NCBI GenBank assembly: GCA_024681875.1
Contig: JAILAA010000048.1
Span: 1 to 5,028, forward strand
Reading direction: 5' to 3'
DNA length: 5,028 nt
Source of the DNA: Prevotella sp.
GTDB lineage: Bacteria; Bacteroidota; Bacteroidia; Bacteroidales; Bacteroidaceae
Under the pieces are notes generated by a model that worked only from the letters and a program-made list of their open reading frames with translations, searched no databases and was not told the DNA's origin. Below, one piece after another: positions 1 to 5,028 of the stretch. The position numbers and the translations under genes were made by a program. Positions within the stretch are counted from its first letter, which is position 1, and each line of letters begins with the position of its first letter.

Positions 1-489
1 TACACGTATTGAGAACGTGTTGGTCGTAAAGTAGAAGGTCTTGATACCCTCACGCTTACGTGGTTTCAGCATGGCTTTGGTCCAGGGAAAACCTTCTCGG
101 TCGACTGATGAGATGAAAGCTATGGGCAGCGAGTCGGCCATCTGGGCAATGAGTTCTTTGACACCGGCCAATGCAGGATTCTCCTTCATGGCTTCATTAT
201 CCGTAACATTAAGTGCCTTGCGCCACCGCTTCAGTTGTGGGAAGTACATCTTCATCTGTCCGATATACTCCTCTTTCGTAATCGGATTGGGTAAACCTTC
301 GTTCACAGCACCTACAAACTGGGCACAATGCTCAATCATTTCTTCCATCGTGCAGTCTTGCAAGAACTTACCGTCTTTATAGCAATACATGCAATACTCT
401 TCGTTCTTACTACCATCGGCGTTGGTGCCGAGCACATCGTCAGTCAGTGGCATACCGCAACTCTGACAAAATTTCATCTCTTTTTCCAT
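1..489 (-). CDS. Zinc-ribbon / pyridoxamine 5'-phosphate oxidase-like (flavin split-barrel) protein, 3' end cut by window edge
   Basis: The frame is open from an ATG at 487-489 to base 1 (163 codons) with no stop, so the gene continues past the left edge. Residues 8-36 form a small zinc ribbon with paired cysteines: C8-Q-S-C11 and C33-M-Y-C36, followed by Y-K-D-G-K-F and TMEEMIEH. This is the pattern of the 'putative zinc ribbon' family. After a helical linker, residues about 108-163 (LPIAFISSVDREGFPW, then TFYFTTNTFS) match the first strands of the pyridoxamine-phosphate-oxidase-like FMN split barrel, as in general stress protein 26. Such proteins are cytoplasmic, and their substrate is usually unknown. 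The FMN-binding half is mostly outside the window, so flavin binding cannot be judged. The start is the first Met; Met5 is an alternative. No clear Shine-Dalgarno sequence is visible, as is common in Bacteroidota. The gene lies 44 bases after the transglutaminase-like gene on the same strand with no visible promoter, so it is probably read through from it. Confidence 0.88.
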   Translation of the reverse strand, partial: MEKEMKFCQSCGMPLTDDVLGTNADGSKNEEYCMYCYKDGKFLQDCTMEEMIEHCAQFVGAVNEGLPNPITKEEYIGQMKMYFPQLKRWRKALNVTDNEAMKENPALAGVKELIAQMADSLPIAFISSVDREGFPWTKAMLKPRKREGIKTFYFTTNTFSIRV

Positions 490-533
490 ATTTTCTTATT
501 ACAGTTCATTGTATTCATTTCTTCCATCGTTAT

Positions 534-1781
534 TTACATTTCAGGCTTTGCCCAGAAGAAATCGGGGTCGGTGGTCGTGTCGCACTTCCAATTGTTGTTG
601 ACGAAGCCTACGGGTATCAGGCGGATGTCTTCCTCTGCAGGATTGGGGCGATAGTCGCTCTCAGGATTGAAACGGCTTATCTTCTTGCAGACAAAGTAGT
701 AGAGATTCTTCGCCATGTAATATCCCAGATAATACTCCTTGGTCTGCTGGTTCTCATGGTTCCAGTTGGCCGTCTCGCAGAGCACCAACGGTTGGTCCTT
801 AATGAGTCGCTCGCGCACCTCGGCAATGCTAAGCATCGTGCCGTTCTCGTCCATCACCCAGGCATCCATTGTCGGGTCGATATAAAGCCACTTCTGCAGT
901 TGGCTCGACCAGACGGTATTGATGACGTGGCACTCGTAGTCGAGAGGATCGGCAGGCATACAGGTGACGTAACGGGCAGGGATGCCCAACGAGAGATACA
1001 TCTCGCAAAGTGATATGGCCAGCTGGCGACAGTTGATGCCTTTGCCCGTAGTCTTACAATAGTTGTACAGGTCGATGGCGTCCATCTCGGCAAAGGCGCG
1101 ATTGCCGCCGTCGTGGCGCATGTTGTCGTGGGCAAAGTGCAGCAGGTTGATAATCTTCGACAGTTCGTCGCCCTGACCAGCCACCGAGTCGAGCTTAAAG
1201 TATTCGCGAACAACGTTCAGGCACTTCGAATCCTTCGACTCATAACGGAAAGGGGTCTCCATTTTCACAGCATCCTGGGCGTATGGAGCCGACTTCTTAA
1301 GCACGCTCAGCGGCTGGCGGTCCTTCACCTCGGCCAGCAGGGCCTGATATTTCTTGTCCTTGCGTAGCGAAGCGAGGTCGTTGTCGTTGAGCATGTTGTC
1401 GTAACGCTTATAGCCGCTATCCACCGATTTTGCGAGTGCGGCCAAAGCCTGTTTCTTTTGTTTCGTCAGGGCAAAGCAGCAGGCCTGGTCATAAAGATAA
1501 TCGGCCTTTGCGACTTTAATCATTTCGGGCGAGAGCTCCGTGTCCTGACAGATTGTTGTAGTGTCAAGGATGTTGATGAGTGTGGTCAGCGGAACGATGG
1601 CCTCTTCGTATTTCCCATCCTTGATCAAGTTCTTGTAGGTGGTGTCGTGCATGGCCATCACCGTCTGGAACATCATCATACGCTGTTCTTGGGTCGACTT
1701 TTGTGCCTCGGCGTTCATTGCAAGCGCCAACATCATGGTCAGTGCCACCAGCACTTTCTTTGAAAAATCTTTTGTCTTCAT
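534..1781 (-). CDS. Exported TPR-like / transglutaminase-like domain protein
   Basis: A 415-residue protein. Residues 1-26 are a Sec signal peptide: basic start, hydrophobic core LVALTMMLALAM, then AEA before Q27. There is no lipobox cysteine, so the mature protein is probably soluble in the periplasm. Residues about 45-152 are helical and TPR-like (YLYDQACCFALTKQKKQAL, then KKYQALLAEVK). Residues about 205-310 are a transglutaminase-like core of the papain-like fold. The predicted triad is Cys251 (in GINCRQLA), His285 (in ECHVINTVW) and Asp302 (in LYIDPTMDAW); LSLGIPARYV after the Cys helix is also typical. All three catalytic residues are present, so an active enzyme is likely. Bacterial members can be proteases, amidases or acyl transferases, so the reaction is not predictable. 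The C-terminal 100 residues are aromatic-rich and unassigned. The gene starts 18 bases after the beta-barrel gene's stop, which suggests co-transcription and a joint envelope role. Confidence 0.9.
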   Translation of the reverse strand: MKTKDFSKKVLVALTMMLALAMNAEAQKSTQEQRMMMFQTVMAMHDTTYKNLIKDGKYEEAIVPLTTLINILDTTTICQDTELSPEMIKVAKADYLYDQACCFALTKQKKQALAALAKSVDSGYKRYDNMLNDNDLASLRKDKKYQALLAEVKDRQPLSVLKKSAPYAQDAVKMETPFRYESKDSKCLNVVREYFKLDSVAGQGDELSKIINLLHFAHDNMRHDGGNRAFAEMDAIDLYNYCKTTGKGINCRQLAISLCEMYLSLGIPARYVTCMPADPLDYECHVINTVWSSQLQKWLYIDPTMDAWVMDENGTMLSIAEVRERLIKDQPLVLCETANWNHENQQTKEYYLGYYMAKNLYYFVCKKISRFNPESDYRPNPAEEDIRLIPVGFVNNNWKCDTTTDPDFFWAKPEM

Positions 1782-1799
1782 AACTATATTTTTATTGTT

Positions 1800-4247
1800 T
1801 TACATTCTTGCCTTCTGCTTCTCACCGGCGCCAGAGCCACGATATTTCGAGCGGGCCTCGTTGAATTTCCAGACAAGGTCGATGAGGAAAGTGCGGCGGC
1901 CTGGATTGGCGGTCGCGAGTTCACGGATACCGTAGACGAGGGCTGTGGTCTTGTTGGTGTTGAAGATGTCAGCGCAGCGCACATCAAGCGTAAGCTGCCC
2001 AAGGCGGCGCAGGTTGAAGTCGCGCTGCACACCGAGTGTGAGGTTGAAGCGCTGGGCTGTGATACTGAAGTTGTTGTAGTCACCCTTCGATGCCCACTGG
2101 GCATTGGCACTTAGACGGAAACTGTAAGGCAGTTCGATGTCGTTGTTCCAGATAAGCGTGACGTATGGTTTGTTGAGGGTATTGATTGAGCCGTTGGCCG
2201 TCGGAGTCTTATAGTTCTGGAATACGGTGAATGCATACCACATCGGGTGCCAGCAACCGATAGTCGGGCGTGCAGAGAGGCTCAGCTCGAACTGGTTGTA
2301 GTCGTCGGCACTGTTGATGGGACGTACAAGGCTGACGAGCTGATCCTCAGAGCCAGGGAAAGGCTCGGTGGACATGGTCACGCTGTTCTTCATGCGACCA
2401 TACTCGACGGTCATGTTTGCCCACTGATAGGCTGCATTCAGCACGAGGCTGTGGTTGTAGGTCGGCTTCAGATAGGGGTTACCGCTCTGATAAGTGTAGC
2501 GGTTGATGTAGATTGTCGAACTGGTTAGGTTTGAGTAGGCCGGGCGCTGGATGTCGCGGCGATAAGACAGATTCAGTTGTAACTTTCCGATGGGAGCAGA
2601 AATGGTGGCGGTGGGGAACCAGTCGCCGTAGTCGCGGCACACCTCATCCTGGCGCTTGCCAAAATCGAAGTAGTCGTTTGTCAGGTGCTCATAGCGCAGA
2701 CCGGCCTGGGCGAACACCTTGCCGAACTGACGGCCGTACTCGACAAAGGCTGCCGCCGACTTCTCGTTGATCTCCGTGTCGGTGGCCTTCACGGGCACAT
2801 AGTCGGAAGCTTGGAATGTGTAGGCATCCGTGCGGTGGTTGTAGCTGTACTCGCCACCCAGCGAGAGATTACCCTTCAACACGGGATAGCTGAAGATGAG
2901 CTTCGATGCCCAGAAATTATTACCGCTAAGGGTGTTGCTATTGATGGTACGAAAAGCCCCACCCCCTCCCGCAGTGGGGAGGGGAGTGGTTACATCTTTC
3001 ATAGCATTTCCGCCTTGAGAGTATATACTCCCCTCTCCTCCGAGAGAGGGGTCGGGGGTGAGGCTTGTTTCCTTAGTGCGGCCTGGTGTCTTGGTATCAT
3101 CGAAGAGTCCGTCAATGTTCAGGTCGATACCCAACTGTCCCAACTTACCAATATAATAGGCATTGAAGATGTGCTTTTTGACACTTTGGTTCTGCCAGAT
3201 GTAGCTCGCAGAGTGCTCGGTAAGGATGCCGTTCTCGAACATATCCGTCAGGTAGTCACCCTTCGTCTCGCCGCTGGGCGTATGGTCATATTTGTAGTAG
3301 GCGCCAAAGGTGTGATTCTCATTGACCATATAGTTTAACTGCAATTGAGGTGACCATGCGTGCCAGGGGTGTCTGATTTCCTGAGTGGAGTGGCCCGTCA
3401 CCTGATTTGGCCCTACGTAGTAGAGCATGTCGTTCACCTGCAAACCCTTATAGTGATTGTAGGTGCCAACCCAGAAAGAACCCGTCACGTCGAGTCCGCC
3501 CGTGCGGTAGTTGGCAGTGAAGTTATCGTTCAGCGAACCACCATACTGGTACATGAACTGTGTGCTGTTCTGGAAGCTCAGACCCTCGCCCTGAGCCTTC
3601 TTCAGGGTGATGCGAACGACGGCTTTCACCGAGGCAGCATAGCGGGCTCCCGGATTCTGAACCACATCGACATGCTGGATCTGGTCGGAGCGCAGACGCG
3701 AGAGTTCCTTCATGTCCTGCACCCGTCGGCCGTTGATATAAACCTCGGCATCGCCACGACCCAGCACCTTCACACCACCGTCGCGCTCAGCTTCGAGCAA
3801 AGGAATCTTCGAGAGCGCATCGCTGATGGTCCCGGCCTTCTCAAGTATCGTACCGGCGACCGTTGTGCGCATAGCATCACCCTTCACGTGAGTCTTCGGC
3901 AGTTGTCCATTTATCACGACCTCACTGAGCAGTTGGGTATCTTCCTTCATCTGGATAGTCAAGTCCTGACCAGCGTTTATATATAAGGTCTGGTAGCCCA
4001 CGCTGGTCACCTTGAATAATCCCTGGTTGAGATCCGTCACAATCTTGAAGACACCGTCCACGTCCGTCATTGCACCCTGCACGAATGCCGAGTCGGGCAG
4101 CGACAGCAGCACCACATTCACGTAGGGCATCGGCTCGCCCTTCTCATCAATCACTCGTCCGCCCCAGTCCTGTGTCTTAGCTTGGGCCGACATCGTCATC
4201 ATCATTAAAGCCATAACGGCTGTCATCCGAAAAACAATCTTTTTCAT
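1800..4247 (-). CDS. TonB-receptor-like outer-membrane beta-barrel protein, with an in-frame repeat insertion
   Basis: An 815-residue protein. Residues 1-23 are a Sec signal peptide ending AQA. Residues about 27-105 are a carboxypeptidase-regulatory-like beta-sandwich (GGRVIDEKGEPMPYVNV, then TDVDGVFKI and VTSVGYQTLYI). Residues about 110-218 resemble a TonB-dependent receptor plug (ISDALSKIPLLE, VYINGRRVQDM, IQHVDVVQNPGARY). Residues about 225-795 are a beta-barrel of the 'outer membrane protein beta-barrel family' type. The last strand is FLIDLVWKFNE, followed by the tail ARSKYRGSGAGEK that is frequent in Prevotella members. No clear TonB box and no SusD-like partner are seen, so it is not a standard SusC pair; the ligand is unknown. 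Residues 395-431 (SLTPDPSLGGEGS to PTAGGGGA) are encoded by an inserted palindromic repeat and look foreign to the family. The gene begins 4 bases after the LiaF-like gene, which suggests translational coupling. Confidence 0.92.
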   Translation of the reverse strand: MKKIVFRMTAVMALMMMTMSAQAKTQDWGGRVIDEKGEPMPYVNVVLLSLPDSAFVQGAMTDVDGVFKIVTDLNQGLFKVTSVGYQTLYINAGQDLTIQMKEDTQLLSEVVINGQLPKTHVKGDAMRTTVAGTILEKAGTISDALSKIPLLEAERDGGVKVLGRGDAEVYINGRRVQDMKELSRLRSDQIQHVDVVQNPGARYAASVKAVVRITLKKAQGEGLSFQNSTQFMYQYGGSLNDNFTANYRTGGLDVTGSFWVGTYNHYKGLQVNDMLYYVGPNQVTGHSTQEIRHPWHAWSPQLQLNYMVNENHTFGAYYKYDHTPSGETKGDYLTDMFENGILTEHSASYIWQNQSVKKHIFNAYYIGKLGQLGIDLNIDGLFDDTKTPGRTKETSLTPDPSLGGEGSIYSQGGNAMKDVTTPLPTAGGGGAFRTINSNTLSGNNFWASKLIFSYPVLKGNLSLGGEYSYNHRTDAYTFQASDYVPVKATDTEINEKSAAAFVEYGRQFGKVFAQAGLRYEHLTNDYFDFGKRQDEVCRDYGDWFPTATISAPIGKLQLNLSYRRDIQRPAYSNLTSSTIYINRYTYQSGNPYLKPTYNHSLVLNAAYQWANMTVEYGRMKNSVTMSTEPFPGSEDQLVSLVRPINSADDYNQFELSLSARPTIGCWHPMWYAFTVFQNYKTPTANGSINTLNKPYVTLIWNNDIELPYSFRLSANAQWASKGDYNNFSITAQRFNLTLGVQRDFNLRRLGQLTLDVRCADIFNTNKTTALVYGIRELATANPGRRTFLIDLVWKFNEARSKYRGSGAGEKQKARM
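2959..2989. repeat. Hairpin in the left copy of the inserted element
   Basis: CCACCCCCTCCC (2959-2970) pairs with GGGAGGGG plus GTGG (2977-2984, 2986-2989). This gives a perfect 12-base-pair stem with one bulged A at 2985 and a six-base loop GCAGTG. There is no T-run after it in either direction and it lies inside a coding region, so it is not called as a terminator. Confidence 0.75.
3030..3051. repeat. Hairpin in the right copy of the inserted element
   Basis: CCCCTCTC (3030-3037) pairs perfectly with GAGAGGGG (3044-3051) around a six-base loop CTCCGA. The stem is at the same place in the module as the left hairpin but has a different sequence. This supports a conserved structure with drifting bases. 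Confidence 0.7.
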
Positions 4248-4251
4248 ATAT

Positions 4252-4812
4252 TTAATTCTTGATATCTACACCGCCTATGAAATTGTCGGCAATGATGTGG
4301 AGACAGCGGGCATCCTTTTCTGCTGTTCTTGAAGCATGGTTGCCGACACCGCCAATGAAGTTGCGACTCTTCACTACGACGTTCACCGTCTGAGGTACAA
4401 AGAGTTCTATGCCGCCGAAGAAAGTGTGGATCTCTATCTCTTCGTCCTCTGTAATAGCGGCATTTCGCAGATCCATGCGGATACCTCCACAGAATGCATC
4501 GAGACGGGCACCGTGGAATGGTTCGCCACGATAGATGTACTCATCGCCGCCGTAGTGTACGCTGCAGCAGATGCGCTTGCCGTCTTCACCAATGGGCAGA
4601 GGACGCTGCAACCACTGGTCAGGGTCGCGACGATAACTGTCGATGATAAAGGTCACACCTATATATATCAGCATACAGATACAGATATAGGTAACCCATG
4701 GCTCATCAGACACTTTTGAAAACCACTCCCATTTGATGATTCCCCACATGGTTGCCAATTTTGTCAAACTGGCTACAATGAATACTATTCCAATAATCGT
4801 TCTTGGTTTCAT
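4252..4812 (-). CDS. Small membrane protein with LiaF-like C-terminal domain
   Basis: A 186-residue protein. Two hydrophobic segments, at about residues 5-26 and 39-57, give a membrane hairpin; the linker between them is tryptophan-rich. The rest (about 60-186) is soluble and built from repeating Gly-Gly turns between short strands: FCGGIRMDLRNA (107-118), FFGGIELFVP (131-140), NFIGGVGN (151-158) and NFIGGVDIKN (177-186). This matches the C-terminal domain of LiaF/YvqF-type 'cell wall-active antibiotics response' proteins, which in Firmicutes restrain an envelope-stress two-component system. Bacteroidota carry many homologues whose partners are less well known. No kinase or regulator is present in the window. 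The start ATG at 4810-4812 has a purine-rich ribosome binding site (AAAAAGG) 7 bases upstream and a consensus promoter about 35 bases upstream, so this is the first gene of the operon. The family assignment rests on motif recognition, not a search. Confidence 0.85.
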   Translation of the reverse strand: MKPRTIIGIVFIVASLTKLATMWGIIKWEWFSKVSDEPWVTYICICMLIYIGVTFIIDSYRRDPDQWLQRPLPIGEDGKRICCSVHYGGDEYIYRGEPFHGARLDAFCGGIRMDLRNAAITEDEEIEIHTFFGGIELFVPQTVNVVVKSRNFIGGVGNHASRTAEKDARCLHIIADNFIGGVDIKN

Positions 4813-4819
4813 AACTTTA

Positions 4820-4826
4820 CCTTTTT
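4820..4826 (-). promoter_or_regulatory. Ribosome binding site of the LiaF-like gene
   Basis: AAAAAGG on the minus strand sits 7 bases before the ATG at 4810-4812. It is the most Shine-Dalgarno-like site in the window and supports this start over later in-frame Met codons (the next is Met22, inside the first membrane segment). Confidence 0.55.
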
Positions 4827-4847
4827 ATTGTTCAATGTTTCTGGGTG

Positions 4848-4879
4848 CAAAATTAAGACGTATCATCTAACCCTCCAAA
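4848..4879 (-). promoter_or_regulatory. Bacteroidota-type promoter for the leftward operon
   Basis: On the minus strand the -33 element TTTG lies at 4876-4879. The -7 element TAATTTTG, an exact TAnnTTTG match, lies at 4848-4855, and the spacing is 20 bases. This is the consensus of the primary sigma factor of Bacteroidota. Transcription should begin near 4840, leaving a leader of about 30 bases before the ATG of the LiaF-like gene. No other exact TAnnTTTG match was noticed on the minus strand in this intergenic region. Confidence 0.8.
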
Positions 4880-4903
4880 TATCTGGGATATTCTGCATAG
4901 GTT

Positions 4904-4947
4904 TGTGATAAACGGGCATAAAAGTGGGATGAAATGAGCATAAAGTG
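4904..4947 (-). repeat. Tandem array of four ~11-base units upstream of the operon promoter (possible operator)
   Basis: Read on the minus strand from 4947 down to 4904, the sequence falls into four similar units of 10-12 bases: CACTTTATGCT, CATTTCATCC, CACTTTTATGCC and CGTTTATCACA. The general form is CAYTTYATSC, and the fourth unit is the most divergent. The spacing is about one helical turn, so all units face the same side of DNA. The array ends 24 bases upstream of the -33 element, a normal place for an activator. LytTR-type regulators bind direct repeats spaced about 21 bases, which would be every second unit here; that link is inference only. Confidence 0.5.
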
Positions 4948-4965
4948 ACGAGCGGAAGCAAATAT

Positions 4966-4993
4966 TTCACTTTTCACTTTCCACTTTTCACTT
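4966..4993 (+). repeat. Four-copy 7-base tandem repeat, TTCACTT
   Basis: TTCACTT, TTCACTT, TCCACTT and TTCACTT follow one another without gaps. Three copies are identical and one has a single change. The run overlaps the -33 region of the rightward promoter and ends 8 bases before its -7 element. Changes in copy number could alter promoter spacing. The repeat is short and may be only low-complexity sequence. Confidence 0.7.
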
Positions 4994-5009
4994 AAAATAT
5001 GTACCTTTG
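4978..5009 (+). promoter_or_regulatory. Bacteroidota-type promoter reading rightward out of the window
   Basis: TACCTTTG at 5002-5009 is an exact TAnnTTTG -7 element. TTTC at 4978-4981, 20 bases upstream, is a one-mismatch -33 element. Transcription would start near 5016. An ATG at 5018-5020 is followed by only eight bases, so it could be a near-leaderless start, or the true start may lie outside. The promoter is divergent from the operon promoter, so the intergenic region probably serves both directions. Confidence 0.6.
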
Positions 5010-5028
5010 CTGGCTGTATGAACAATGG

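Larger units (their letters stand above)
2954..3066. repeat. MITE/REP-like palindromic element inserted in frame in the beta-barrel gene
   Basis: A 113-base stretch, far richer in runs of C and G than its surroundings, is bounded by inverted copies of one module. The left copy (2954-2987) begins AAGCCCCACCCCC and ends GGGGAGGGGAGT. The right copy (3027-3066), read on the minus strand, begins AAGCCTCACCCCC and ends GGAGAGGGGAGT. Each copy also folds on itself. The middle 39 bases are ordinary in composition apart from the palindrome at 3019-3030. The element is open in three of six frames and encodes residues 395-431 of the barrel protein. No transposase is present, so it would be non-autonomous. 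No clear target-site duplication is visible. The peptide SLTPDPS with Gly/Glu following resembles read-through of dispersed palindromes seen in other Bacteroidota proteins, from general recollection. Confidence 0.78.
4813..5028. other. Intergenic control region at the right end
   Basis: This non-coding stretch of 216 bases holds the leader, ribosome binding site and promoter of the leftward operon. It also holds the ~11-base tandem array, the 7-base tandem repeat and the rightward promoter. No tRNA, terminator hairpin or sizeable ORF was seen. The last 11 bases may be the first codons of a rightward gene, but too little is present to call it. Confidence 0.7.

Noticed and set aside
490..533. 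Terminator or promoter between the transglutaminase-like and zinc-ribbon genes
   Set aside because: The 44 bases are AT-rich with no hairpin and no TAnnTTTG on the minus strand, so read-through is the simpler view.
447..1013. Long open frame on the plus strand opposite the transglutaminase-like gene
   Set aside because: It is fully antisense to a gene with a signal peptide and a complete catalytic triad. Its translation has no recognisable domain and it has no promoter or ribosome binding site.
854..1213. Minus-strand open frame overlapping the transglutaminase-like gene in another frame
   Set aside because: The translation is biased to Thr, Ser, Arg and Cys with no domain, a typical shifted-frame shadow.
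1784..2110. Minus-strand open frame overlapping the 3' end of the beta-barrel gene in another frame
   Set aside because: It is low-complexity Ser/Thr/Pro-rich translation. The overlapping frame encodes the conserved barrel C-terminus.
2959..3051. Hairpins as Rho-independent terminators
   Set aside because: Neither stem is followed by a T-run on either strand, and both lie within an intact reading frame.
2954..3066. CRISPR-like repeat pair
   Set aside because: Only two copies are present, they are in inverted not direct orientation, and they lie in a coding gene.
2685..3986. Long plus-strand open frames at 2685-3338 and 3360-3986 opposite the beta-barrel gene
   Set aside because: They are mirror frames of a well-supported outer-membrane protein and show no domain of their own. 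The first stays open through the inserted repeat only because that repeat lacks stops in several frames.
4898..4905. TAGGTTTG on the plus strand, a second TAnnTTTG match
   Set aside because: No TTTG-like element is found about 20 bases upstream and no start codon with a good frame follows, so it is taken as chance.
5018..5028. ATG at 5018 as the start of a rightward gene
   Set aside because: Only three codons are visible and the start would be almost leaderless relative to the predicted transcription start. It cannot be supported from the window.

Overview
The window looks like chromosomal DNA from a member of the Bacteroidota, most likely a Prevotella/Segatella-like Bacteroidales. Three things point there. 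Gene 3 is an outer-membrane beta-barrel protein with the layout typical of that phylum: carboxypeptidase-regulatory-like domain, plug, barrel, and a C-terminal ARSKYRGSGAG-type tail. Promoters match the Bacteroidota consensus (TTTG, about 20 bases, TAnnTTTG). Most ribosome binding sites are AT-rich and lack a strong Shine-Dalgarno sequence. No database search was possible, so the taxon is an inference.

Layout: four genes, all on the minus strand, run leftward as one probable operon. From the promoter at about 4848-4879 the order is: a small inner-membrane protein with a LiaF-like C-terminal domain (4252-4812); a large TonB-receptor-like outer-membrane beta-barrel protein (1800-4247); an exported TPR-like/transglutaminase-like protein (534-1781); and a zinc-ribbon plus flavin-binding split-barrel protein that runs off the left edge (1-489). 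The gaps are 4, 18 and 44 bases, with no terminator or internal promoter seen in them. The right end (4813-5028) is an intergenic control region. It holds the leftward promoter, a tandem array of roughly 11-base units, a 4 x 7-base tandem repeat and a second promoter pointing rightward to a gene outside the window.

The products suggest a cell-envelope module: a membrane-anchored envelope-stress-like protein, an outer-membrane barrel and a periplasmic transglutaminase/protease-fold enzyme. The last gene may only be a hitchhiker. The function of the set is not known from sequence.

The most unusual feature is a 113-base element (2954-3066) inside the beta-barrel gene. It is made of two inverted copies of a GC-rich palindromic module, is read through in frame, and adds about 37 residues rich in Gly, Pro, Thr and Ser, probably in a surface loop. 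It looks like a MITE/REP-type dispersed repeat that landed in a coding gene without breaking it.
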